Shown piece by piece: positions 33,588 through 46,514 of a stretch of DNA of 64,000 nucleotides (positions are counted from its first letter, which is position 1; each line of letters opens with the position of its first letter). Both the position numbers and the translations under genes were made by a program. The notes under the pieces are model-generated. The model searched no databases and was not told where the DNA came from. It was given only the letters and a program-made list of their open reading frames with translations. Source of the stretch: Neurospora tetraspora (Eukaryota; Ascomycota; Sordariomycetes; Sordariales; Sordariaceae); contig NW_026944387.1 of NCBI RefSeq assembly GCF_033439725.1, positions 1,426,001 to 1,490,000 on the forward strand. Direction: 5' to 3'.

Positions 33588-36500
33588 TTACCAGAAACTG
33601 CACCATCCTATGTAGTGCTGGCACAGGTTCTCAAGCTTGGTAGCCTCGATGATCAGCTTGTTGACCTGATCAGTAACGTTGAGCTCCTCATGGGGCTTGA
33701 AGTCGCGACCGGTGAGCTTCTGTTGCACGCGGTCCAAAACCTCGAGAGCACGCGCATTCTGGACCTCCTGCTGCTCTTGCTGATTGTTACCATGGCCATT
33801 AACCATGCTGCTACCAGTCGGATAGATCGCAGACGAATTGGTGCGGGCACGGGAGCGTCCGGGGTTAGCGGACATACCCATTCCATGCCCATCCGCGCCG
33901 GGAGCAGCCTGTGCTGCGAGGAACTCGGTGGGCGCCACGGGAGCGTCAAGGATGGATGGCCTGCGAGCGCGCGGACCAGGAGCACCTGGCATGGCGACTT
34001 CACGCTCGGCGTTGAAGTTGGGACCAGGCGGGCTGGTAGGGTTAGTCAAACGCCAGTTGAGCAAAGGATCGTGAATGAACTAGTTCGCGTATTAGTTAGC
34101 AATCCCAATGAGAAAGTGACGAAGCAAAGGATACTTACAGCTTCAAGGACAGCCATGACACTCTCCTTATTCTCGCGCAACACCCTCATCACATGCTCAC
34201 AAGTGGTACGGAAACTACCCTCTATGTTACTAACTTCCATAGCATATGTGAGCATACGAGTCAGTCTGAACGGAACCCGCTCAGGGTATTTCTCGCGCTT
34301 CATGGCTACTTCGAAGCAGTCACCGAAATCAATGTGAATGATCTTGCCCGTAATACGGTCAAGCATCAAGTTGCTAGGATGGCGATCGCCCAAGCCGAGG
34401 ATATAGCCGACCATCGACATGACACCAAGAGAACGTGTGTAGTTGGTTCTCCGATCCAGCCAGGCCTCTGATGACTTGCTCTTCAACCACAGGACACGGT
34501 ACAGATCTTGGCCGGTCGTATTGTCGAGAGCGTATCCGAAGACCTCGACCTTTTGCATAAGCGTAAGGTTATCGTAATCAGGAGCCATCTGCAACATAAT
34601 ACGATGCTCGATGTTAAGGAGAATCTTTCTGGAATCTCTATACTCCCGGATCAACTGATGGACAGTGTCACTGTTGGGGACCCAGCCGAGAAGACCAGAG
34701 TTCTGTGAAAGAGGAATGGCGGGGTATCTCTGAATGTTGAGATGTCTCTTGAAGCATTCGGAGTCGTTGGCCAACAAAGTATTGCAAAGACCGAAAAGCT
34801 GCATGACACGCTCATCTTGACGGATATCTTCGTGTCCCTTGAGAAGGAAGGTGTATGTCTTGCCATCGCTGCCAACGATATCGAGCTTGCGAGGCCGTTG
34901 CTTGGAGCTGATCACGCTGAAGGTGGCGTCAAAAGACATGATCCTAACAACCTCCTGGCCACTGCGGTACGTTCCGGGCACAGCAAGTTCGAGATCCTTG
35001 GCGTTCAGCAAGTTAGGCGAGCAATAAGCCAACTCGAGGGAGGTCATCTGCGGAAGTTGACGGGTGATGCGACGGAACACCGTGTAGTAAAGGTCCCATG
35101 CCTGGTTAAGGTCATTGGAGTCCTGTGTCTCTTGATATTGACGGCACCAATCCCGTGCTTCGCTCAAATCGCGGCCGAATGTCTGGGCGAAAGAGATCTC
35201 TCTAAGAGTTTGCGGTCCAGCCTCCAGCAACTCGTGAAGCGGCTCGAGAGTGGCAAACATGCCCTCAATGTTGTGGTCGCCGAAGTACAAGCGCGAAGCC
35301 TCCTCGAGAGCCTCGTGCCAAAGCTCGTGCCATAGGACAGCGACGCGAATAAGCTCACCACTGACAATTTCAGCTTGCTCAACAAGGCGGAGACTGTGTT
35401 GACGCATGCTTTCAAGAATTTGGTTGGCCGACCGTACTCTACGCGTGTTGTGCCAAGACTTCCTTGCTACCGTCAACGGATACACCAGCGCCTGTGGGTG
35501 AGCACGGCCAACGTCGGCCAACAATCCATGGACTGACTGCTGGACCCTCTTGTGAGGCTGGTTGATTCTGGCAATCAACTGGGGAATCACCTCAAGCCAG
35601 GTATCAACGCTAACACGCGTGAATCCTTCAGTGACGGCATTATGGACGTCAATGTGGCCACCATGAGTGAGCCACAAGGCCAAGAGGCGCAGAGTGTCCT
35701 GCAAAGAGCTGCCAGAGGACAGCGCGATGGACTCAAAGAATCCGCGAACAGCAGGCACCACGTATTGAATGATGTAGTGCTGCTCCCCATTGTTGCGCAC
35801 ATCAACCTCACGGTTCGCTGTCAGGTACTGAACGACTTCAAAGTTGGCCAGGGCCCATGCATGCCAAGCCTTGTACCACTTGTTGTTGTAATGGGTAGCC
35901 TTGTAGTAGCAGTCAAGAACTTCGCCGCGGTACCTCTGTTGCCAGTCGTCCTTGTTCAGCGAGACCATCCACTCGCCCTGGCGGAGATAGCACTTGGCAA
36001 GCAAGACAGTCTGCTCGAGCCAGTGTTTCTGCGCTTGTGGATGCAGCATCTCTTCATTAAACTCGGCAAACCCTGGTTGGTTCTGCACCTCCATGCCGTT
36101 CTGTGCATGGGCAGTCATGTGCATACGCGAGGCTTCAACGCGGTGCGCAGTCTCCTGCGTGAACCTCTGCAGGCAGTACAGCGTCTTCTCGGCAACCCTA
36201 TGCTCCGAATTGCGGAATCCTGGTGACTGTCCAATTTCCCACTGGAACTTCAGAACCGCATACAAGATTGGAGACGCGATCCTGCTCCCAACCGGGCCCG
36301 GATGGCGATCATGCCAGTAAGGAATGACAGAGTCTAACGACGAGTCGGTTCCAATAAGCTGCTTGAGTGACTTTTCGGCGAGTCCCATGCGGCCCGACTT
36401 GCGACAAAGGTTGGCGAACTTCGTCCACATATGCATGTTCTCCTGCGGAGTCATGACAAGCGACCTCAAGCGCAGCATGCGTTGCCATACCTCGACATTG

Positions 36501-39500
36501 CGCTGGCAGCCCTTGAGACGAGTCTCCCAGGTTCTGCGCATGGTAGCCTGCTTTTCTCCGTCGGTTTGCTTGTAGACAATAAGCTCTTCCAGTTCAGCGA
36601 GCATCTGAACGCGTACTACAACCTGATAAGCCCGGTTGTAAGACTCGCTAACAAGCGCACTAAGCTCGGTGTCCAGTCCTTCGCGAGCTTGCTCAATGCA
36701 TGTCATAGCCTCCCTGAACTGATTGCGGTGAAGGGCCAGAATCGCACCAAAGAAGGCTCTATCTGGGGAGAAGCGCTTCATTGACTGGAGGTAGCTGTCC
36801 ATGGAGTCCCATTTGCCGAGACCCCAGGCAGCAGTTGTCGCCAATGGAGCAATGCGTCTCTGAATCTCAGGTGCCGAATTGGCCCAGGTCTTTCCAGCAA
36901 GCGTCGCCAGGGAATCCCACTCTCCAAGAGCATGATAACAACGCATCTTGCCCATCACGATGTCCACGGGTACAGGCTGATCTTCCGGAATCTCGCGTTC
37001 GCGTTGGCAGTAGAAGTTGAGGGCCTCGTCCCAACGCTCGAGCTTCTCGAACCAACTCTCGCGCAACTGGATACCCTCCCTGTAGGTCTTCACTTTACGA
37101 AGAATACCGATGGCAGCATCGGATTGCTGAAGCTGGTTATTGATGACAATCAAAGCCTCAACTGCACCACTGTTATGGTCCTGCAAGAACTCAAGCTCCT
37201 TATAATGAAGAGCCTTTGCGTATGCGTGGCAACGTGCGGCCTCACGTCCCAATACTCTGATGTCGATAGGCAGCGCCTTATCATCGTGCTCCATAAACTC
37301 AGCAAGATTGAGGAGTTGGCCAAGGAGATCCGGAGGCACGTTTTCCGATTTGATCGTATTCTCAATATTGGTGATCAAATCCTCCTGTTCGACAATGTGT
37401 TAGTATCGCCCTCGGATCATTAGTATCGAGTGAACATACCTGGAACTGTTCATAAAGCTCGCTCCAGCAGGATACGAAGGCCGAGTTGAAGAGCTCACGC
37501 GCAAGAGGCTGGTAGTTGCTGGCCAAGCTGGCACAAGCACGCAAGGAATGATTCGGCGACTCGGTAAGGAGAGTTGTGCTAAACTTCCTGAACCACTCAT
37601 GCCAATCGTCCTTGGTAGACTTGCCCTTCGTTTCCCACACCTGCTTGAGATGCACCGGATTCAGGGTCAATTTCTTGGGCGGGTTGTTTTCGGCGGCAAA
37701 GCCCTCCATGGAGATGTCTTCGAACCGAGGGGCGAGGTTTGGTGGAAGGGCCTCGCCCTTCTTCAGCTTCTCGATTGCCTTTTCATAGTTCGAGTGCTGA
37801 ATGGCATACATGGAGATGGCCTTGTCGACCGTGTGCTCGAAATGCAAGTAGTCGCGTCCTAGTTGCAGCATAAGGGCGCAAAGGGTGTCCAAAGCCGCTA
37901 CCCTAAGACTCGGCTCGCCGCTAGCCAGTACACGAGTCAGAGGATGGATGATCTTTGATGCGTAATCGTTCAGGTTCACCATGCTTGAAAGCTTGCCGAT
38001 CGTCTCGATAGCCGATTTCCGAAGGAACAATGGCTGGCTGTGACTGTCGAAGAGGCGTACAATGACTGGGATTATCAGATGCATATACTCTTCGGCGCTT
38101 GAGCCAAATACCAGGAACGCATGGAAGACTTTCTCGCTAGGCTGCCGCTTTGTGCTGACATCCTTTTCGAGCACACCCAGCATAAGGGGGAGCAACTTGG
38201 CGAGGTAGATCTTGAACTCGCCCTCAAGAGACCGCGAGATTGACTCTATCAATCCCAGAATAGTGCTCTGAAGCGCAAGAGTTGTATGCCAGTACTCCTG
38301 GAGAACATCGATGATGTCCTTGAGGTATACTCGAATGTGCTGGCGTACGATGCTGACCAGTCTGCTCAAATGGTTGAAGTAAAACTCGAGGCGGGCATTG
38401 CTCGAGGCACGGATGACTGATATGAAGGCGGGAACCACTCGATCAAGGAACTGTACACACTTCAGTCCCAGAGTGATGAAAATGCTCATGATGGCATCCA
38501 CGACGTTTCCGTGCCACTGGACTAAAGACTGATCCTTCAAGATCTGAAGTAGTGCATTGATCACCACTGTCGGATAGTAGTCTTCATTAGATGGTGTTAG
38601 GCCACCCATCATCAGAGAGACATCGGTCAGTTGGGCGGCTTCATTGTTCCGCTTGTTGTCATCAGTCCTTTCTTCGACCTGCATCAAGTTAGTCAACGCG
38701 TTTTTGAGGGAACCAGGTGTCTTGTCTGAGGGGTTTCCGCTCCTCGCACTCGCGACATTGGCCACTTGGCTGGCCACACTGTCCTTTGCAGGACTAGCCC
38801 GAAGCATTTCATATAGGTGATCGGTCAAATGCCGAAGGTGTTTAATTTCGTCTGGAATGGACCTCAGGGTATCCTATACCTGGTGTTTATACGGGTCCAG
38901 AGCGCCTAAAATGCCCATAAGCTTGATCGTTTCTTGCCGTAGTGTGCCGTGTTGGGGCTCGCCTCGGATGATCGATTGAAGAATTTCGAGAAGTTGAGGG
39001 TATTCAAGATAAGGTTTGATGACATAGCCAGCGTTACTGGCAAGTTGGCCGAGGGTGTGGAGAGCAGCTTCCCGCTTGATAGGAGCACTCTGATCCTGTA
39101 GGGCGTCAATGATAATGGGCATCAACGTATCCTTATAAGCAAGCATGGATTCACCGCCGACTGTGCACAACTCGCCGATCGCTTGAAGGACCGTTGCGGC
39201 CACAGAAGGGGTGGGATCACGCGCTTTTGGTAAAAGAACCTCGGTGATGGAGTTCACGTAGGGCTTGACCAAGTCCTGAGCATGCTGCGTAAGCAGACTC
39301 AGCAGCTTGGAGCTCTCCTCTTTGCTCCTGGCCACATCCGTGTATTCCAGTTCCGTTAGCATCTGAATAATGGTCTTTCGCAACTGGGGAATGACATAGG
39401 CCGGGTTGTAACGAGCCAAACGTCCGATAATCGAAACTGCAACTTCTCTGATGGCGAATTGTTCGTCGTGGAGGGCGAAAAACAAGGTCCGGATATTCTC

Positions 39501-41472
39501 AGCCTTGGCTAGGTGCTGATCGAAGCGCTCGTCGAGGGCGGCCAGGACGGTACGTCTGATGTTGGGATCCGGATCCGAGACTCCGACTGTCAAGAGCTTC
39601 TCGATAACATCTGCGACCACCTGGAGGGCATGGTAACTTGTCTGGTTGACAATGGGGTCGCGCACGTAAAGTTGACAGCAGGTGAGAGCAGCTGCCTCAC
39701 GGATCTCTGGATCGTCGTCTTCAACGTATTTAATAGCAACGTCGCGGACGAACTCGTTCAAGACATGCCCTGCAGCTTCAGTCAGTTCTCGCTCCAACGG
39801 GGTATCAGTGTCGGCCGGCCGAGATCCCGATGGCTGCCCTTCTTTGTGACTAACAACAGCATTGGATTCCACTTGGGATCTCTTTGGCCGGGCCGGCTTC
39901 GTCAAGAGAGAATTAAAAAAGCAACGTACCTGAAAAATCAAAACTACCAAGGGTGTTCAAAGCCAATTTGACCTCGGCCTTTCCTCGCTCCTGCACTGAT
40001 GGGTCCTTGGGGTCTTTTGGGATGGCCGGAATGGAAGCGAGTGTGTTGGGGTGAGGTGCTCCCAGAGGTCGGAAGGGTTCTCCGCACAATACCTTGCTAA
40101 GCATATCGAGCAACCGTTCCTGAATGGTAGCCTTGACTGGGGGAATGTAGAAGGCCATGTCAACCAAGGCCTGTGTTAGTTTAGGGGTGAGCTCGCAGGC
40201 GAAGATGGGATCCAGGAGCGCTTCCATATATTTGCTCAAGGTCTGACCCACGGCCACGGCCAAACGGCTAATACAATCGAAGACGGGGTCGACCGAACCT
40301 CGCTTCCGAGACTGTATACTTAGGCCATCTCTGACATATATGAGGACGTCATCGAGATATGGAGCGATGGCGCTCTTGACTGAGTTGGCAACGTTACCGA
40401 TGGCGAGAAACGCATCGTTTCTTTCCTTTTCCTTCTTGAGCATATGAGAAAGATGTATCATGAATTTGTGGAGATATGTTGATGCGAAGTCGTTCGGTGC
40501 GTAGTTGGCCAAGTCAGGGATGAGGAGGACCACCGTCTTGCGAATAGCCGGGTCCTTGGCGTCCTTATGACGGAAGACGATGTCGCATGCCTCGCCGTAA
40601 TGGCTTTGCATGTACATGCCGCCCTGCTCTAGCAGCTCTTTGAGAACCAAAAGAGAAGCATGAACTGACTCGACGGTATTGGTCTTGAGCCCCCTGTTTG
40701 CTTCATGGAACATCTTGTCCATCCACTCCTGCTTCATGGCCTGATCACGTTCCCTAATAATCTTGAAGCAGGCACTGACTGTCTCGGCAGAAGTAGCTCG
40801 GATCAAGAGTCGCTGATCTCGAAGGCCGATCCAGGACTGCTCAAAGACGAAGTTGACGTACGGGTACATCAGAGTGGGTGCATTCCGCGCCAGCTCGCGT
40901 AGAATGAGGACGGCGGCATATCGCCTTTCTTCAACTCGCTCTGACTGTAGCCACTCCAAAGCGAGCTTAACCTCGGCATCAACAAGCTCTGAGATGAGCG
41001 AGCCACCAGGCTTGCAAAGCTTTCCCAAGACGACCGCGGCGGGCTGCATTGGCGTTACATCTTTGCTGCGGAGAATGTAGCCAATATGCTGCTCGAAGCG
41101 ACTGTACTTGAGGGCTAGGTCTATACCATCGAAGTCGACCAAGGCATCGAGGATGTAAACACCGCCCATGCGATCACAGGTGTCGGTCCCTTGTATAAGC
41201 GCCATGGTCCTCTGATTGACTGTGTTGAAGAAGGCCGTAAACTGCTCCGCGCCCATTTCTTTATAGCGTTGTGACGTTAGCACAATTCCAGTACCAGAGG
41301 AGAATCTGAGGAGAAACTGAGGATATGGTGACTTACCTTGCTTCGCAACATTTACCAGATCTCTGATCTGCCGAGCAGCGCGCTTTCGCGCGTCGTCGGT
41401 AGAGGTGCGATTCCTCACATCGCGAATGTATGTTTCCAGCGTTGCCGCTGCTTGCTCCTTTGTTAACGACAT
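33588..41472 (-). CDS. tor: TOR serine/threonine kinase (PIKK)
   Basis: Six exons: 41472-41337, 41258-39930, 39769-38880, 38678-37440, 37384-34139, 34079-33588; 2443 residues with all phases consistent. Junctions restore conserved TOR sequence, for example [14 protein letters not shown] and [13 protein letters not shown]. Residues 1-1250 are HEAT repeats, 1300-1850 the FAT domain, about 1885-1985 the FRB domain ([20 protein letters not shown], with the Ser that contacts FKBP12-rapamycin), about 2045-2280 the kinase lobe with [29 protein letters not shown] and HIDFGDCF, and the end is the FATC motif finishing in GWCSFW. TOR integrates nutrient signals and controls growth, translation and autophagy from vacuolar or endosomal membranes. 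The fungus shows one TOR here. Exon 6 carries a poorly conserved Pro/Ala-rich insert between kinase and FATC. Intron 3 (38679-38879, 201 bp) contains a UAG that would stop a retained-intron product. Confidence 0.95.
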
Positions 41473-42813
41473 CTTGTTGTAGTTGTCCGACTATGATGTC
41501 TTGTTCTCTTTCGCATGTCGGACAGCCTCGTCTGCAACTAGGCTTGTCGTCGCTGGCCCATAGTAGGCGGGGGCAACGTGCTTCAAGAGCCGGTTGACCG
41601 GCCGGGACGAAGGGTGCGTGTGTAACAGCTGCGCCTTCTTGTCGCAGTGGTCACGAGTGTCGCGGGTAGTGGGCTGAGCGCAGTCGCAAGGTCGGCTGGT
41701 CGATGTATAAGGTTGATCGAGGGTGGGATACGGGTGATTCTGGGGTGAAGTGCGACTGAAAGATTTGGGATGGAACGGGCAAATAGGCGTGCGGTAGTGT
41801 CCAGCAACGTAACACGCTCGCGGGTCAAGACGAAGTGAATAGGCCGTAGATAGAATACAGTAGAACTTTATACCACGCGCGCCGAAAGGAAAATAAGGCG
41901 GGTGGTTCTGGGTATCGTAGGAGCTTGGAGCTATGGCGGCTTCAAGCGGAAGTGGAAAGTGGTTGTAGAGAGAATAGACCGGTAGACCGCTGGCAGTCTA
42001 GTACAGGGTGAACTTGGGAGACCCTAGTTCTAGACTCTGGTCGCCGGTGAAGTGGTGATGGGGGAAACGAACGGTCGGGTTGAGGTTCGAGAGTGGACGA
42101 CGGAGAAGGAGGGGTTCCACGCTGCGTCACTGGATGAAACGGACCGCGATGGATATTGGGAGGAGAGGAGGGGAGGGTCCGTGTGGATGGATAGCTGGGG
42201 CCGGGGACCGACGGGAAGGTCTCAAGCCGTTGTTTGCGCGTTCAGTGGTCGGTCCACGTCCAGATCCAGGTCGAAATGGAAGTATGGAACAGCCGCTAAT
42301 CTTCTTCTCAAATGATGAAATAAAAAGTTTCAATGTCTTCCAAATCAACAACAACGGCGATGGAATACGGCGGGCCGTGAATGTGCCAAGCAGCCGATGT
42401 CCGTTGGTTGATTTGTTCGACGACGGTGCTCTCGCCGAGGGCAGTGGAATTGGAAATGCCCGGGCGGTGGAGTTAGAACTGGCATGGATCCTGTCTTCCA
42501 TTCCCCTGCAGCCTCGTCCCATGAGGCTTCAAAGTCACCTGGACAACGGGCATTTCACAACTGGAAGGTGCGCATCTTGTTACAGGCTGCAGTGGACGGC
42601 TATTGGCACAGGGGTACGCTTCCATTTGACGTGCTTCATCCCGCTGCGGATGGAAAGTGCTCCTGCCGTGAACTTTAATTTCTTATCTTATCTCTGCCGT
42701 ACCTTGTTGCTCCGTCTCCTCAACACACGCCACTCCATCTCCGGCATCATTCACGAAGAACCATACATCATTCACCCATCCAAAACACCAGCAACGGCAA
42801 TCCCCTAAACATC
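41473..42813. promoter_or_regulatory. Divergent promoter region of TOR and RTF2
   Basis: 1341 bases separate the two start codons. No further gene is supported; open frames here overlap on both strands and look like shadows. Both 5' leaders must lie in this interval. No specific operator could be named. Confidence 0.5.
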
Positions 42814-43722
42814 ATGGGTAACGACGGAGGCTCCATCCCCAAGCGACGCGAGCTCGTCAAAGAAGCAGCGCGCAACCCGACAGTAAGCGAGCTCAAAGCG
42901 ACCGTCTTCGAATCGCTTAACCACGCCTGGACCCACGATCCCATCTCGTCCGAGCCTATCGACCTCGAAACCGTTGTGTCTGACTGGCGCGGCCGTCTTT
43001 ACAACTACGAATCCATCCTCAAGGGACTTATGCCCGGTAGTAGCGATGACCACTCCTCCGAAACCAAACATGACAACAACGACAGCGGCAACGGTGAGTC
43101 GGCAACGCCAACCATCTTCGCGACCGAGCTAAGCTTCGCCTCCACCGGCATCAAATCCCTTCGCGACGTGGTCAAGCTCAAGTTCAAGCGGTACACGCCG
43201 CCAAACGGGGGTGGCAATACAAAAAAAGAGAAGGAAATCTTTGCGTGCCCTGTCACGCTGAAAGAGCTGGGAGCATCGACAAAATCCGTCTATCTGGTTC
43301 CTTGCGGCCACGTCTTTGCGGAGATGGCCATACAGATGATTACAGAGGAGGTATGCCCAGAGTGCAGCGAACCGTTCAAGTCGGAGGACGTTATCCCCAT
43401 TCTACCGACGGACAAGGCGGATATTCAACGGCTATCGAAGCGGATGGAAGAGCTCAAAGCAAAAGGCCTGACGCACAGCCTGAAAAAGGACAAGAGCGCG
43501 AGCAAGGAGAAGAAAAAGAACAAGCGCACGGCGGAGGAGGCCGATGGGGACGCTGACAAGGAGAAGGAGACCAAGAAGGCCAAGAAGAGTACTTCTGATA
43601 GTATCTCTAGCCGGGTGAGTGGCATCAACAATGCCGCGACGGCTGCTCTCACTGCTAGGGTATTAGCGGATCAGGATGAAGCCATGAAGCGACGTAAACT
43701 AGCTGCGGCTGGACTTTTATGA
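42814..43722 (+). CDS. rtf2: Replication termination factor 2 (RTF2) homologue
   Basis: A single exon of 302 codons; ATG at 42814. The N-terminus MGNDGGSIPKRRELVK is the conserved start of Rtf2 proteins. Residues about 30-70 contain the first degenerate RING-like half (DPISSEPIDLETVVSDWRGRL), and residues about 140-200 the second (FACPVTLKEL, VPCGHVFAEMAI, CPECSEPF), together the C2HC2-type Rtf2 RING. The C-terminal third is Lys- and Glu-rich with nuclear-localisation-type runs (KEKKKNKRTAEE). Rtf2 acts at stalled replication forks and at site-specific fork barriers, and has been linked to pre-mRNA splicing in fission yeast. It is transcribed away from TOR and converges on the glucosidase II beta gene 244 bases downstream. 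Confidence 0.9.
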   Translation: MGNDGGSIPKRRELVKEAARNPTVSELKATVFESLNHAWTHDPISSEPIDLETVVSDWRGRLYNYESILKGLMPGSSDDHSSETKHDNNDSGNGESATPTIFATELSFASTGIKSLRDVVKLKFKRYTPPNGGGNTKKEKEIFACPVTLKELGASTKSVYLVPCGHVFAEMAIQMITEEVCPECSEPFKSEDVIPILPTDKADIQRLSKRMEELKAKGLTHSLKKDKSASKEKKKNKRTAEEADGDADKEKETKKAKKSTSDSISSRVSGINNAATAALTARVLADQDEAMKRRKLAAAGLL

Positions 43723-43966
43723 CGGGACGCTTGCAGCAAGCCTCGATTAGCCATGTTTACTTTCTAGTTTATCGTCGCAGTTTAAAAGATACCAATCGAT
43801 TTTGTATGATTCTCTTTCTAAAGCACCTCGCAGGCTTGCTTGACCCAAAACGACCTACATACAGACCAACAGATACATACGTATAGACAACCAGAAAACA
43901 GATTTTCACCAACTCTACAACATCATCAACAACGGTCCTGTGACCCTACTCCCCTTCATCCCCTCC

Positions 43967-45943
43967 TCAAAGCTCATCATGCTTGGTCCCAACCCCCGGC
44001 TCCCCCACCTCCTCACAAGCAGCCGGCGTACCAACCTCCATCCGGTAAACACACTTCTCGCTCTCACTGACCCTCCAAAGCTCATCCTTCTCCGCACACG
44101 CCAACCACACATCCGTCCGTCTCTGCGGACCGTTCCAGCATCCCTGGCCATTCTCAAACCTCAACACCATCCTCGGCCCCTTACCCAGCCCCTTTCCATC
44201 CACCCTGTCTTCCTCATCCGCCACCTCGGTAGTGATCCGCTCAAAGTTACCCATGTTGGTGTTTCCATGGCCCTTCTTGCTTTTTTGAGTCGTGCGATCG
44301 AACCAGCACAGCTCGTACTCGTACTCGCCCACGTCGGCGCTGACGCACTGGCCCTTGAGCGCGCGGAAGATGTCGTCCGGACCGTAGTCCTTGGCCAGGT
44401 CGCGCTCCTCGTCGGCGAGCTGGGAGGATTTGGTGGTGTGCTCGGCGCGCGCGGCCTCGAGCGCGTCGCGCGCGGCCATGACCAGCTTGGATTCCGTGGG
44501 CCCACCGGTGGTCGGGTTGTCGGCTAGGATGCCGTTCTCGATCAGCCAGACTTTGAGGGAGGAGATCTTGGAGTGGACGAAGGAGCGCACGGAAGGGGGG
44601 AGGTAGGCTTCTAGGTTGTAGACTGGTTGGGGGTGTTCTGTTAGTAATGGGAAGTGTATGGATGGATGGGAGAAGAAAGGGGTAAAACATACCAATGTCG
44701 GCATCGCTGGTCTCCTCCTCCCGGAACTCAGCCCAGTTGATCCCCGAATCGGGTCCATCCTCCTTGAGGACCTCCAAAACATCGGCGTCGACAACCTCCG
44801 ACTTCTTCTCAGTAGACTTGCCAGCGGCATAGTTCTCGTAGCCCTGAACAGCAGCCTTGACACCCTCATCGTTGAAGTTGGGGTTATACTCCTCCTTCAG
44901 CTTGCTCAAGATGTCCTCCAGCTGATCGACCCGATCCTGCAAGTCATCGCGCTGATCCAGCACCTTGTCCAGGGTATCCCTCAGCTCATCAACGCGCTTC
45001 TTAGCCAGTCCAACCAACACACCCAGCTTACCGCCCTCGCCCTCCGCCTTGACCACCTTTCCTCTCTCCGCCCTTTCAACCTCATCATACTTTTTCTGCA
45101 GCTCCGCCTTCTGCACTTCCAGATTGGCCAACTCCTCCTTCAGACTAGCAACCTTGCTCTCGACACGACGGCGCAGCTCACGCGCCTCCTTCACAAGAGT
45201 CCGTCTCCGCTTGGCCGACCGCTCCTTGCTCTGGCGGCGCTCCTCCTCGATGCGGCGGTACTCCTTGCCGATCGACGCGCAGCGGTTCTCGCACCTGGTG
45301 CCGCCGACGTGTAGGGCCTCGTCGGTGCCGTCGCAGCACAGCTCGTGGTCGCACACGCCGTCGTTGACGTACATGAAGGGGATGTAGGCGCCGATGTGGC
45401 CCTTGTTCTCACACCAGAAACCCGGGAGAGCGCGGGTGGTGTTGGTGGTGCCCGTCACGGAACCGGGAAGGGGCTGCTCGGGCGAGAGAGGGTCCAGGTG
45501 CGAGCATGCTGAGGTTCCCGGCTCGTCGGAGCCGTCGGGGCAGTCGCAGGAGTTGTCGTTGACTTGGGAGGACGAGAGGACGATCGAGGGGTTGCTGATG
45601 CAGGTGAAGGTTTCTTTGTTGGAGTAGAACTTTGCGACTGTTGGGAGGTGGTTAGCTGTTGGGGTCTAGATGTATGGGACTTGGGGCCATTGGTATAGTT
45701 GATGGAGGAAGCATTGGACGAAACAGATAGAGAGGGTTCTCTTGGTTAAAGTGGTGTTACCACATCAATTCGTGATTTCAAACCCCAGAACACCATCTCG
45801 GGCAAACCATCAAGGTGTGTAAACAACATTGGAAGCTTCCACTTACATTCGGGCCCAACTCCTCTGGGGACACTTTCAGTAGCAGCGATAGTGCCAGTGG
45901 GAGCAATGGTGCTCAGCAGCACCAAAGCAGCAGTCCGTCTCAT
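43967..45943 (-). CDS. Glucosidase II beta subunit (PRKCSH-like) with HDEL
   Basis: Three exons, 45943-45847, 45637-44693 and 44637-43967, 570 residues. Introns of 209 and 55 bp have GTAAGT/AACAG and GTATGT/CTAACAG sites. Signal peptide (MRRTAALVLLSTIAPTGTIA). Two LDLa-type Cys-rich modules follow (SCDCPDGSDEPG and CDHELCCDGTDE), then a long coiled coil (residues about 130-260) with an acidic stretch, then the MRH mannose-6-phosphate-receptor-homology domain (YELCWFDRTTQKSKKGHG, CWNGPQRRTDVWLAC). The C-terminus is KHDEL, an ER-retrieval signal. The protein holds the catalytic alpha subunit in the ER and recognises mannose on N-glycans, so that the two inner glucoses are trimmed for the calnexin cycle. 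The alpha subunit is not in this window. Confidence 0.93.
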
Positions 45944-46514
45944 TGTCGTGTATGTACCACTCTAATATCTGCCCAGCTGGTAAAAAAGCAAGGAAAAAAA
46001 ACAATCAACACATCAAAAGTTGGACAATCTCGAAAACAATTGCCAGTTGTACAGCTTCACCAGGTTGTTGACATGCTGTAGCTTCGACGGATAGCTGTCC
46101 GTCCAGTGGGGGGCTTCCAACTAATTGTTAGTGCAGCTGAGTGCCCAGGGGACGTGGTACCTTTCAGGACAGCTTGCACTCCTGCCAGCGCTTTGCCAGC
46201 TGTCGGCTTGGGTATGTCACGTGCCGGTTTTGCCGGGCGGCATTGTTTAAGCGCGCTGCCCGCGACTTGAGACGACGGGAAGCTCCCCCTTGCTTGCCGC
46301 TGCCGAGCCGCGCCAAAAAGCGCCCCACTCAGAACGTCCAAGTTTCGACCCCACCGAGCGTAGAAAAAGTCCCAAAAGCTGCCCCGCGATTTCGGGATAG
46401 CATCAACCATCGGGCGCAGGACGACGACGACCACAACGAAGGCGCAATTCTCGTTGCACAACCTCAGACAACCCTCATTCAACTGGATACTACGAATCCA
46501 GAAAAAAAACCACA
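45944..46514. promoter_or_regulatory. Divergent promoter region, glucosidase II beta and GCIP-like gene
   Basis: 571 bases separate the two start codons. There is no coding region of its own. The right half is purine/pyrimidine mixed and ends in an A-rich leader (GAAAAAAAACCACAATG). Confidence 0.45.

Noticed and set aside
34508-37423. Several plus-strand open frames of 60-220 codons over TOR
   Set aside because: Shadows of the conserved minus-strand kinase gene, with no independent evidence.
38679-38879. In-frame UAG between two long open frames of TOR, resembling the UAG cases elsewhere
   Set aside because: A phase-correct intron (GTATAG donor, GACTAAC branch, ATGCAG acceptor) removes it and joins DPYKHQ to VEERTDD, giving the conserved TOR order; it is a normal 201-bp intron.
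42080-42808. Long plus-strand open frame of 242 codons upstream of RTF2
   Set aside because: Composition shifts along its length, there is no domain, and it overlaps opposite-strand frames; treated as divergent promoter sequence.
44247-44692. Extended glucosidase II frame reading on past the second donor
   Set aside because: It loses the MRH domain; the spliced frame restores MRH and KHDEL.
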